DNA of 64,000 nucleotides from Nitrospiraceae bacterium (lineage in GTDB: Bacteria > Nitrospirota > Nitrospiria > Nitrospirales > Nitrospiraceae), in NCBI GenBank assembly GCA_009692155.1, contig SHZW01000001.1, forward strand, positions 124,001 through 188,000, in the 5' to 3' direction. Position numbers and translations under genes: made by a program. Positions 53,695 through 62,700 of this stretch are shown here, in pieces. Under the pieces are notes generated by a model. The model ran no database searches. It had not been told where the DNA came from and saw nothing but the letters and a program-made list of their open reading frames with translations. How positions within the stretch are numbered: the stretch's first letter is position 1; every line of letters starts with the position of its first letter.

Positions 53695-53720
53695 CACTGA
53701 TGAAGAAAACTGCGGGACGG

Positions 53721-53990
53721 TCAGACCGCGGTCAGACGCCGCATGTCTCTCTTCGCCAGCCAGGACTTCCCGGACTCGACCGCTTGGGTCAGACCGGCTT
53801 TGATGTCCCGACCATACCGCAGGGCCTGCACTTCAGCCCGCTTGGCATAGTGCCTGGAGTAGTGCTTAATCTTCCGGCGCGTCTCGACGCCGGACTGCGG
53901 TGCATACAGCAAACCCAGGGCCGCCCCGATGGCTGCGCCACCCACCACCAATCCAGCCACCTTCGCTGCATCTCGTCCTGCGTACGTCAT
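53721..53990 (-). CDS. YtxH-domain protein
   Basis: An 89-residue protein starting at the ATG at 53990, after AAGGAGG. A glycine-rich membrane segment (VAGLVVGGAAIGAALGLLYA) is followed by PQSGVETRRKIKHYSRHYAK, the usual YtxH layout of a short membrane anchor and a basic helical tail. Family members are linked to stress or gas-vesicle clusters, but the role is unknown. Confidence 0.85.
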   Translation of the reverse strand: MTYAGRDAAKVAGLVVGGAAIGAALGLLYAPQSGVETRRKIKHYSRHYAKRAEVQALRYGRDIKAGLTQAVESGKSWLAKRDMRRLTAV

Positions 53991-54273
53991 GGAAACCTCC
54001 TTGTTAATGACTGCCTGTTGAGTGTCTGTCTTGTGCATCCACTCTCTTCACTGCACTGTATCGCAGAATGCGTGCCACAAGATGATTCGAGAAGACTCGA
54101 TGAGAAAACAACGGGTTAGCAATGGTATGCGATCCTGGTAGGATATAACGGCCCTGTTCCATTTTCACAACAGAGTCACACTTGCCGTTTCAGAAACCAG
54201 ACAGAAGCAGACGTCGCTGCTACGGGCTTGCCAAACCGAGTCCTTGCGCCGTACTATGCCGCCACCGTTGCTT

Positions 54274-55080
54274 ATGATTTCACTGCTTCATTCCATTCCA
54301 TACCCCAATATTGATCCGATCTTCTTCCGGCTGGGTCCGCTGGCCTTCCGCTGGTACGGACTGATGTACTTGCTGGGGCTGACAGCGGCCTACTTTCTGA
54401 TCAAGAGCCGCGCCGCCGCCCGCCAGGTTGAACTCTCCAAAGACCAACTCTACGACCTGGTTGTCTATACGGCCTTCGGCGTGTTCCTGGGAGGCCGGCT
54501 CGGCTACACGCTGTTCTACAATTTCACATTCTACGTGGAGAACCCGCTGAAGATTTTTGCCGTCTGGGAAGGCGGGATGTCTTTCCACGGTGGCCTGCTG
54601 GGAGTCATCGTCGCGATCACCTGGTTCTGCCGCCGGCGGCGCCTGCCGGCGCTTCCTATCGGCGACCTGGCTGCTCTCAGCGCGCCGATCGGGCTGGGAT
54701 TGGGACGGCTCGGCAATTTCATCAACGGCGAACTCTACGGCCGCTCGACCGACGTGGACTGGTGCATGGTCTTTCCGACCGGCGGAGGCGAGTGCCGGCA
54801 TCCATCGCAATTATATGAAGCAGGACTGGAAGGCGTCGTGCTCTTCGGGGCGCTCTGGGCGATCAGCCTTCGACGGACCCCTCCCGGGACGATTTTCTGG
54901 AGCTTCATCACCGGCTATGGGCTGTGCCGGCTGATCGTGGAGTTTTTCCGCGAGCCCGACTACCACCTCGGCTATATTCTCGGCCCCTTTACAATGGGGC
55001 AACTCCTGAGTGCGCCGATGATCCTGCTGGGGGCGTTCATGGTAGCGTGGGGATATCAGCGGACGGCACGACAGAAGTAA
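54274..55080 (+). CDS. lgt: prolipoprotein diacylglyceryl transferase
   Basis: Inner-membrane enzyme that transfers diacylglycerol to the lipobox cysteine of prolipoproteins. Family motifs are FRWYGLMYLLGLTAAYFL, FGVFLGGRLGYTLFYN, GGMSFHGGLLGVIVA and RLGNFINGELYGRSTD. About seven membrane segments are visible. The ATG at 54274 (MISLLHSIPYPNIDPIFFRL) is chosen; ATG 54256 and TTG 54244 are alternatives. The gap 54039-54273 shows no gene. Confidence 0.95.
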   Translation: MISLLHSIPYPNIDPIFFRLGPLAFRWYGLMYLLGLTAAYFLIKSRAAARQVELSKDQLYDLVVYTAFGVFLGGRLGYTLFYNFTFYVENPLKIFAVWEGGMSFHGGLLGVIVAITWFCRRRRLPALPIGDLAALSAPIGLGLGRLGNFINGELYGRSTDVDWCMVFPTGGGECRHPSQLYEAGLEGVVLFGALWAISLRRTPPGTIFWSFITGYGLCRLIVEFFREPDYHLGYILGPFTMGQLLSAPMILLGAFMVAWGYQRTARQK

Positions 55081-55082
55081 CC

Positions 55083-55176
55083 AAAGGACAACGGGCCTAG
55101 CCCTGTGCTCCCGGAGCGCGCACGATCAGAATGTGCTCGCTCGACGGCCGCAGTTGGGCTAGGCCCGCCGTCCTTT
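55083..55176. repeat. long inverted repeat with internal hairpins (possible structured RNA)
   Basis: AAAGGAC-AA-CGGGCCTAGCCC (55083-55103) is mirrored at 55156-55176 (GGGCTAGGCCC-GC-CGTCCTTT-like order), pairing 19 of 21 positions. The 52 bases between contain GTGC/GCAC with a nested GCTC/GAGC, and CTCGC-type repeats. It begins 2 bases after the lgt stop. It would fold into a multi-branched RNA in the lgt 3' region. Confidence 0.65.
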
Positions 55177-55194
55177 GTAAAGTTTGGGATGGAC

Positions 55195-55235
55195 GGGGCG
55201 ACCGGTCGCTGGCAAACCGGTCGCCCCGTTTCGTT
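55195..55235 (+). terminator. terminator-like hairpin after lgt
   Basis: A perfect 12-bp stem, GGGGCGACCGGT (55195-55206) with ACCGGTCGCCCC (55216-55227), has a 9-base loop and is followed by GTTTCGTT. It lies about 115 bases past the lgt stop, after the long inverted repeat. Confidence 0.65.
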
Positions 55236-55263
55236 CAGCGGGATTTCCTACGCTTCACGATCT

Positions 55264-55653
55264 TCAATACGGCATTTCGTCGTCATCGAGACCAAAATGG
55301 TGACCGATTTCATGCGCCACCGTATCCTGAACTTCCTGAATGACTTCGTCTTTCGTCCGGCAGAGCCGCAAGATCGGCCCGCGATAAATGATCACCCGGG
55401 CCGGCAGGTGGCCGGCCGGATCGAAAAACGACTCCTCCCCTTTTGCGGTCCCGGTATATAAGCCCAGAAGATCATCTTCCGATTCCAACTCCATTTCATC
55501 GAGCACTTCGCGTGACGGCTCTTCTTCGACGACGACGGCGATATTATCCAGAGGGCGGCGGTAAGAAGACGGCAGGCGCCGAACGGCCTGCCGCACAAGC
55601 ACCTCGAATTCTTCCGGGCTTACTGAAAGTGTGCGTACGCGACGACGGGCCAT
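55264..55653 (-). CDS. zincin-like metallopeptidase family protein
   Basis: A 129-residue protein of the Pfam zincin-like family (PF06262). The signature HEIGHHFGLDDDEMPY near the C-terminus supplies the two zinc histidines, the catalytic Glu and a downstream Asp. The N-terminal SPEEFEVLVRQAVRRLPSSY and VVVEEEPS are typical. The substrate is unknown. It is minus-strand and convergent with lgt. Confidence 0.9.
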   Translation of the reverse strand: MARRRVRTLSVSPEEFEVLVRQAVRRLPSSYRRPLDNIAVVVEEEPSREVLDEMELESEDDLLGLYTGTAKGEESFFDPAGHLPARVIIYRGPILRLCRTKDEVIQEVQDTVAHEIGHHFGLDDDEMPY

Positions 55654-55687
55654 GTGCCTGGTCGCTTTAGCAGAGAAGTGGCATAGC

Positions 55688-56113
55688 CTAATGCTGCCCG
55701 GGGGAAAAGAAATCTCCGGATTTGGGACTGGCCATCACATCGCCATGCTGACGGAGCGCCGGCGAAGACCAGATGATTTTATTGCCGGGAGCCAGATTCG
55801 CCGCCTCGACGAAATGCTTGCGCGCTTCCTTGTCATTACGGAGCACGTCGTAGACCAATCCAAGATTGTAATGCGCTTCCGCCAGGGTCGGTTGCGCCTG
55901 GATGGCCGTTTCGTACTGCGCCTTGGCAGCCTCCCATTGGCGCGCATAGAACAGTTTGTTGCCCTCTTCAATCGCCGCTGCCGCCGCCGGAACCGACTTG
56001 GGCGGCGCGGACAGCGCGATTTCGTGAGTACTCAGGCCTTCGCCTCCGGCACAGCTTCCGAGCGCGAATCCGACCATGCCGATCACGACTGCCAGTACGC
56101 TTCTGTGAATCAT
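55688..56113 (-). CDS. TPR lipoprotein
   Basis: A 141-residue lipoprotein from the ATG at 56113 after GGAGG. The lipobox is LGSC with Cys21. Residues about 45-110 form two TPR units (AAIEEGNKLFYARQWEAAKA, AEAHYNLGLVYDVLRNDKEA). It is probably anchored in the envelope as a binding scaffold; its lipidation would need the nearby Lgt. Its leader carries the element described at 56119-56188. Confidence 0.85.
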   Translation of the reverse strand: MIHRSVLAVVIGMVGFALGSCAGGEGLSTHEIALSAPPKSVPAAAAAIEEGNKLFYARQWEAAKAQYETAIQAQPTLAEAHYNLGLVYDVLRNDKEARKHFVEAANLAPGNKIIWSSPALRQHGDVMASPKSGDFFSPGQH

Positions 56114-56118
56114 GCCTT

Positions 56119-56188
56119 CCTCCATATCACACTTCGGGTGAGTCGCTCGCTCTTCATCGATTTATCATACATTGATGCGAGCAGAGAG
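56119..56188 (-). promoter_or_regulatory. structured 5' leader element, copy 2
   Basis: On the minus strand TGCTCGC, a variable loop, GCGAGCGA, then CACCCGAAGTGTG and ATATGGAGG lead to the ATG at 56113. It matches copy 1 (53351-53419) in order, spacing and most bases, while the loop differs. Confidence 0.65.
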
Positions 56189-56221
56189 CGTCTGCGACCC
56201 ACCTGTTGCTATTCGAGTTCC

Positions 56222-59200
56222 CTACAGGGACACGGCTTCCCCATTGCGCACGAAAATCAGCTGCACGCCCACGTCCGTTGTTCCAAGGCACCGCGACACC
56301 GCCTCGCGGTAAATCCGCGCCTGCCCCTCGTATGCGGCAGCCCTGGCCGGCACCTCGCAGTCTTGTACCCGATCGGTCTTGTAGTCGGCAAGATGGATCT
56401 TCCCGTCGAGACGATACACCACATCGATGACGCCTTCCATCACGCACGGCGTGCCGGCACGAGCCGCGAGCTGCGAGCTACGAGACCCCTCTTTCTGTGT
56501 CCGTCCCGTGCCCCGTGCCTCATGCCCCGTGCCTTCCCACGGTATGACGAACGGGACTTCCCGGCCCAGGATCGTCGCGCGCTGGAGTTCCCGGTACGGC
56601 TCGGACGTCGTAAAGGTTCGGAGCAGTTCCTGGAGTTCACGTTCAATCTCAGCCATCGTTCCCGCCCGATCCTCTGTGATGTCCTGGCGACAGACGGCCG
56701 CGATGCGCTCTCTTAAGTTTTCAGGTGCATCGGAAAAATCCCAGTGCTGCAGCACGCGATGGGCCAGCGTGCCGACTAGGCGGCTCCGTTCGGGATCGCC
56801 TGCCGCCTGCGGGGCAGGACGGCCGGCCTTCCTGTTACCTGACTGCAGCAGGCCTGTCGGTGTCACGTGAACGGCCGCCGCGCGCAGGGCATCCCATGCC
56901 TGATCACGTGTTGCCCACCGTTCGGCAATCGCGGCCCATTCAGTCGATGCCCGCAGTCGGGCCGGCGCCGGCGTGCGCCGTTTGGGCGCACGCTCGCCTG
57001 CCGTCACGACCGTCTGCTCCAATGGAACCGATCCGATGTGCAGCGTGGGGGATCCCGCCTCCCCGACTTCTCCCGTGGCCGCTTCCTGCAGCAGGCCCAG
57101 AAATGTCCCTCTGGAGGGACGGCTGGGCCACCCGCCGGAGAGAATCAGCCGTTCCTTCGCCCGCGTCATACCGACATAGAACAAACGCCGCCGCTCGGCC
57201 TCTTCCCGCAACCGGACCTTTTCGTTCACCAGCACGGCGCCCAGGCTGCAGCACTCGCCCCAGTTGATCCCGAACACGCCCGTCGCCCAGTCCTGAGACA
57301 CCAGCGGCAGTTCACGGCCCCGTCCCGTTCCATGATGGAACCCCGGCAGAATCACTACCGGGAACTCGAGCCCCTTGGCCTTATGGATGGTCATCACGCG
57401 CACGGCTTCCAGTGATTCCTCAGCCAGCGCGCTCTCCGCTTCTTCCGGCTGTTCTTCGAGCCGCGCGATCATCAGCTCCACGAACGCCGCGAATGTCAGG
57501 TGCGGCCGTTCGGCCAGTTCGGCGGCCATCTGACGAACCTTCTTGAGATTGGCCACAGCCTGCTCGCCGTGCAACGACGCCGCCGCCAGTTCCAGGATCG
57601 GTAGCCTGGCAAACAACCTGTCCATCGCCTCGGGCAACGGGACCGTCGGCGCTGTCTGGTGCAACTCGTCCAGACCGGCGTACAGTTGCCGCACGGCTTC
57701 GGCGCGCGGGCGGCTCCATCCCGGCAGGCCGGACAGGCGCTCCCTCTCCCGGTAGTCGAACGCCCCGCGTTCGCGCAATTCGACCAGCTCATGGTCCGTC
57801 ACGCCGCCCAGCGATGAACGCAGCACGCCGACCAGCGCGATCGCGTCATGCGGATTTTCCACCACGCGCAGCACGTTGACGAGATCGATAACCTCCTGGC
57901 GCCTGTAGAAATGCTTCTCGCCGTCCGTCACATAGGCCACGTCATGCCGCCGCAGCGCTTCGAGATATTCCTGCGCCTGTGTCAGCTTTCTGAACAGGAG
58001 GGCCACGTGTCCCGGCTTGAGTGATTCCCGGCGTCCGAACGCATCCGTCAGCGTTTCATGCGCCAGCAGGTCGTCCTTGAGCCAGCGCGCCAGCTGGTCG
58101 GCCTCGTGGCGGGTGGCCGCGGCCGACTCCACCTCGTCCTCGCCCTCGGCCCTGACCACGCGCACTTCCACGCCAGGCTGCGCGACACGGCGCGGGCGAT
58201 CGGGACGGACCGCCAGCCGCACGTTGGGCGGCTGGATGTTTTCCTGCTGGAGCAGCAGCCGGTCGAACAGCGGATTCACCACCTCCAGCACGCGTTCGTC
58301 GCTGCGAAAATTCGTCGTCAGTGTGCAGGTGATTCCACCAGACGCGGCCACTTTCTTCACGACCTGTTCGAAGGCTTCGATGTCGGCACGGCGGAACGCG
58401 TAGATGGACTGCTTGGGGTCGCCCACGATGAACAGCTTACCCGGCTCAAGATCGACTGTGCGCCAGTCGGTTCCCTGGTGCCCCGCCCGCTCGGCCAGAT
58501 AGAGAATGATCTCGTACTGCACCGGATCGGTGTCCTGGAATTCATCGACCAGAACGGCCTGATAGTCGCGCTTGAGCCGTTCCCGGATGGCGGGGTGATC
58601 GCGGAGCAGCGTGCGTGCCCTCGCGAGAAGGCCGTCGAACGACACCCATCCCTGCGCGAGAAACGTCGCGCGGGCCTGCTGCATGAAAGGGCACAGCAAC
58701 GCGAGCAGTTCCCCCGTCAGCATCCCGTCCACCGCGAGCGCCTGTTTGGCGACCTGGATCAGACCCGCCGCCTCGACAAATTCCGCCTCACCCCATCCCG
58801 CCGTTTTCTTGCCGACGTCGCGGGCCAGCTCCTGTTTATGCGCCGATTCCAGCGCGGCCAGCCCGTCGAAGCCCCGCTCCACCAGCAACACGAACAGCGC
58901 CTGCGCCGATTCCAGCATGGCGTCCGCCTTGAGGCGCTTGGCCTGCCGGCGCGACCGTAACAATTCGGCGGCACGGTCCCGCCTGGCGGCGAACCAGTTG
59001 CGCAGAGCCGGGACCGGCGCGCCCTCTTCTGCCTGCCGGCGCAGCTCGTCGAGCGGAATCAACTCGCTGCGCAGCGCGTAAGCCATCTCGCGCAGCGGTT
59101 CGATGCCCTGGCCGGCAAGCAGCCGGCGCCAGCGCGCCTCCTGTGGCCCGTTCAACGCCAGCTCGCGGTCCAGCCAGAGATCCCACTGCGAGGAAAAATG

Positions 59201-59692
59201 CTCCTGAAACCGCGATTCGTCGTCGTCCGTCTGAAAGTCCGGATCGACGCCGCTCTCCAACGGATGGAGCCGCAGCAGATGCGCCGCAAAGCTGTGCAGC
59301 GTGCCGATCTGGGCCTTGTCCAGTTCATGCAGCGCCTCGGCGGCACGCGCGGCGATCTGATCGCTCGACAGCCCATACCGCGCCCGCAAGTCCGCCAGCG
59401 CAACAGGGCCGGAGTCGCCGGAGGCAGACGCGCCCGACTCCAGCAGGGCCGCAAGCCGTTCGCGAAGACGGATTTTCATTTCGGTCGCCGCCTTGTTCGT
59501 GAAGGTCAGCGCGACCAGCTTCGTGATCCCAACCGGGTGAGGTTCCCGCATCAGCAAGTGCACGAGGCGATTGACCAGCAGCGTTGTTTTGCCGGTGCCG
59601 GCGCCGGCCACAACCACGACGTTGCGGTCGAACGTCGTCTCCGCAAGCCGTCGTTCCGCTTTATCCGGTATGTCTTCTTCCTGACGCTTCAC
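56222..59692 (-). CDS. addA: UvrD/AddA-type helicase-nuclease subunit
   Basis: A 1156-residue UvrD-family helicase with a C-terminal PD-(D/E)XK nuclease, the AddA layout used for double-strand-break resection in recombination. Walker A GAGTGKT is at 30-36; VDEFQDTDPVQYEIILYLAE, VGDPKQSIYAFRRADIEAF and TIHKAKGLEFPVVILPG are helicase motifs. The nuclease shows VMEGVIDVVYRLDGKIHLAD followed by YKTDRV. Residues about 1054-1077 are a low-complexity insert encoded by the word repeat at 56461-56533. The GTG start lies inside the repeat 59682-59715. addB is 17 bases upstream. Confidence 0.9.
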   Translation of the reverse strand: MKRQEEDIPDKAERRLAETTFDRNVVVVAGAGTGKTTLLVNRLVHLLMREPHPVGITKLVALTFTNKAATEMKIRLRERLAALLESGASASGDSGPVALADLRARYGLSSDQIAARAAEALHELDKAQIGTLHSFAAHLLRLHPLESGVDPDFQTDDDESRFQEHFSSQWDLWLDRELALNGPQEARWRRLLAGQGIEPLREMAYALRSELIPLDELRRQAEEGAPVPALRNWFAARRDRAAELLRSRRQAKRLKADAMLESAQALFVLLVERGFDGLAALESAHKQELARDVGKKTAGWGEAEFVEAAGLIQVAKQALAVDGMLTGELLALLCPFMQQARATFLAQGWVSFDGLLARARTLLRDHPAIRERLKRDYQAVLVDEFQDTDPVQYEIILYLAERAGHQGTDWRTVDLEPGKLFIVGDPKQSIYAFRRADIEAFEQVVKKVAASGGITCTLTTNFRSDERVLEVVNPLFDRLLLQQENIQPPNVRLAVRPDRPRRVAQPGVEVRVVRAEGEDEVESAAATRHEADQLARWLKDDLLAHETLTDAFGRRESLKPGHVALLFRKLTQAQEYLEALRRHDVAYVTDGEKHFYRRQEVIDLVNVLRVVENPHDAIALVGVLRSSLGGVTDHELVELRERGAFDYRERERLSGLPGWSRPRAEAVRQLYAGLDELHQTAPTVPLPEAMDRLFARLPILELAAASLHGEQAVANLKKVRQMAAELAERPHLTFAAFVELMIARLEEQPEEAESALAEESLEAVRVMTIHKAKGLEFPVVILPGFHHGTGRGRELPLVSQDWATGVFGINWGECCSLGAVLVNEKVRLREEAERRRLFYVGMTRAKERLILSGGWPSRPSRGTFLGLLQEAATGEVGEAGSPTLHIGSVPLEQTVVTAGERAPKRRTPAPARLRASTEWAAIAERWATRDQAWDALRAAAVHVTPTGLLQSGNRKAGRPAPQAAGDPERSRLVGTLAHRVLQHWDFSDAPENLRERIAAVCRQDITEDRAGTMAEIERELQELLRTFTTSEPYRELQRATILGREVPFVIPWEGTGHEARGTGRTQKEGSRSSQLAARAGTPCVMEGVIDVVYRLDGKIHLADYKTDRVQDCEVPARAAAYEGQARIYREAVSRCLGTTDVGVQLIFVRNGEAVSL
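56461..56533. repeat. word repeats inside the addA coding region
   Basis: Bases 56461-56485 repeat GCGAGCT and 56501-56533 repeat CCCCGTGCC. They resemble the intergenic word repeats of the window but lie within an open frame and encode GTGHEARGTGRTQKEGSRSS-type residues between two strands of the nuclease domain. The frame is kept. Confidence 0.65.
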
Positions 59693-59715
59693 GCTTCACG
59701 CCTCACGTTTCACGT
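59682..59715. repeat. one-armed word repeat at the addB/addA junction, word CTTCACG
   Basis: GACGCTTCACGCTTCACGCC, then TCACGTTTCACGTC, repeats the word used at 51037-51138. On the minus strand it provides the addB stop (TGA at 59710-59712) and the addA GTG start (59690-59692). No mirror arm is seen. Confidence 0.7.
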
Positions 59716-62700
59716 CTTCTCCACCTTCTGTTTGCGGAGATGGCGCAGCCGTCTGGCGGCCGGCGCCGTGTGCGCACGCCACCAGGTCGGCCCATGAAAC
59801 CGCCGGCAGGCCGCGGTGAACTCGCAGTGGTCGCAATAGCCGTCCGGCAGCACGAAGTACTGCCCACTCCGGATTCCCTCGATCAGCGTGCGCAGGGTCT
59901 GCGCGATCGTTCGTCCGGCCGTTTCCGCCCACACCGACGGATTGAACGAGGCGCGCCCCACCTGATTCTCCCAGCGCGGGGCGAGGAACATGAACTCCAC
60001 GGCTTCCGGTAGCAACGCCGGTGCGCCGCCAGGCTCGATCCCCTTCGGCATCATCGCCGCATAGAGCGGCGGCTGCAGACGGTAGCCTCGGACAGCGGAC
60101 ACCACGAGGTTTTTGTCCTCATCCTTCATCGCATTGCCGTGGCGATATTTATAGTCCACGACGCGCAGGCCCGGCGGCGTCTCGCGCCGGTCCACCCGAT
60201 CCAGCCGGCCGCGCACCAGGATGCCTTTCAATTCCTGGCCGCCGACGGACTCCAGCGAACCGGCGGCATCGACCTCGAACGCCTCGGGACGAAATCCGCT
60301 CACGCGAAATTCCTGTTCGTCCGCCGCTGCGGCCGCCGTCACCAGCGCGGCCATCACATCCTTGGCGATGCGCCAGAGCAGCGGGTAGCCGGCCCCGTGT
60401 TTTCCGGCATACTCGGCAAAGACGGCTTCGGTTGCATCGCCGATACCCGTCTGGCGGGCCACATCGGACATGGCACGCTGCGGCCAACCCTCGTCACGCC
60501 ACTGCCGATAGCACCGGCTCAGGATGGCATGGCATAACTCTCCCAACGCCCGTGCCGGCAGCTCGGCCCCCGGCCGTTCCCGTACCGGCTCGAGCTTGAG
60601 GACCTGCGCCGAAAAATATTGGAACGGACACCGTGCGTACTGTTCCAGCGGCGTCGGAGCCAGGCCTCGTTCAGCCAACGCCGCCCAGCGGCGGTCCAGC
60701 GGTCCGGTCAAACCGTCGTACGGGCCAAGGCCTCCGGCCATCGCTTCCAACTCTCTCAACGCCGCGGCGCCGTTGCCGAATATCAGTGCGCCACGTCCCA
60801 CCGCATCCAGAAGCGCCGACGGATCGTGGCCTCTGAGCACAAGCCCGACCGACAATTCTTCACGCGTCAACAGCGGCGGAGCAAACAGCGGCAGTTTCAG
60901 CCGGTCGGACAACCGGCGGGGCACGACAATATCCGGCGCGCGCGCCGGTTCGGCGCGATCACGGAGCAGGGCATCGAGATAGGACGACATCGCGAGCGGC
61001 CGCCCGTCGGCATCGGCGCGCTGATAGCACAGGTAGAGCCGGTCGCGCGCGGACCACGTCAGCAGTTCGAACAGCAGCCGTTCCTCCTCATGGCCGCCGA
61101 GCTTTTCGTCGATCTTGTACCCCAGCGTCTCGCTTAATGCCCGCCGCGACCGGTCGCGGAGGAACGCATCTTCTCGAATGGTCCTGGGAAAGACCTTCTC
61201 GTTCAGCCCCAGCAGGAACAGCGCCCGGAACGGAAGTCCCCGCGCCGCCATCGCATCGAGCACCTGCACACCGGCATGCGCGAACGGCTCGATGGGCACG
61301 GACGCGCCTTCCATCGCCTGCGCAAACAGACCCGCCCATTCCTCCCAGCTCACCGTCTCGCCGAGACGATCGAGCTGACAAAGATCGCTCAGCACCCGGC
61401 CGATTGCCTGGCCCGTCCTTCGTGAAGGAGCCACGGCCTCTCCATCGTCCTCGCCGTCCGCATCCAGTCCCGGGACCGTGACGTGAGTCCGCACCAGCGT
61501 GAGAAACGCATCGGTCAGCTCGCCCACGCCCCCCTGGAGCGGCAGCCTTCGGCAGTCCTCGATCAGCCGGGAGACGAGGTGCGAAAGAAGGCGCACCTGC
61601 GGCGCATCCACGTGAATCCCGCCCTGCCCGTCGATCCCCTCATCGCCTTCCCACTCCCCGTCCCCCTGCCACGTCTGCATCTCTCCGGTCGATGCCAGCC
61701 GCCGCCATTCTTCTTCTCCTCGCGTGATGCCCAGCGATTGCACAGCGTGCAGCCAGAGATCGGGGCGCGGCTCAATGGGCTTCCCGCCCGGATAGTTCAT
61801 GCGGTAACAGGGCGACGTCAGCACGTCCAGCACCGGTGCGCGATAAAATTTCGTGAGCGGCAAGACGGCCAGCTGCAGCACGACTTTGGCCGCCGGTTCC
61901 TGTAAGAGCGGGGCCGACGCCGTGGTCACGAACGGAATACGATGCTCATCGAACAGATGCCGCAGCGAGGTCCGATAGGGCTCCAGACCGCGCGCCACCA
62001 CGCCGATCTCTTCGAACCGATAGCCGTTGGTCTCGACGAGCGTCAGGATCGCCTTGCAGGCCGCCGCCAGTTCATCGTCTGCGCCCACGGCATTCAGCAC
62101 CTGGATGCCGGCCATTTCCCGATTCCGTTTCGACGCGTCCGAAAGTCCCAGACGAACCACTTGCCCGGGTGCGGGCACCAGAGGCGCCAGATACCGCTCG
62201 AAGAACTGCCGCGCGAACGCGAAGGGTTCTCCATCGCCGAATGGGAAATACAGGGTCGCAGGCGCACAGCGCGCGATGGATTCGAAGAACGACAGCTGCA
62301 CCTGCGTCAAATCGTAGAAACCGTAATAGCAGACCCGTGCAAGGCGCGATAGGAACGGTGAAGACGGCGCCCAATCCCGCACTGAAGCCGCCAGATCGTC
62401 GGCAGAACCGATTTTCAGTGCGCGGCCGACTTCCTGCACCGCGGCATACCGCGTGAAAAGCTCCCGGAGTTTGTTGGCATCGTCGTCGTCCGCGCCGAAC
62501 AGTCCATCGTCCACCCCGCGAAGCGCCTCGGCAGGATCGACCATGGCATCCTTGAGATCGCGCACCGTCGACCAGAGCGCGGACCAGACACCGGACGGGG
62601 AAGAGGCAAGATCAGCCGAGCGGGTATCGACCGCCTGCCGGCGGACAATATGCCGCAGGAGATGGCCCCACACCAGATCAGGCACCACGGGCAGTTGGGG

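Noticed and set aside
54039-54273. A gene or tRNA in the gap before lgt.
   Set aside because: No ribosome binding site plus coding-like frame and no cloverleaf was found; only a TATAAC-like box without a matching -35.
55831-56500. A 361-codon plus-strand frame over the TPR and addA genes.
   Set aside because: It is antisense to two well-supported genes and contains repeat-derived sequence.
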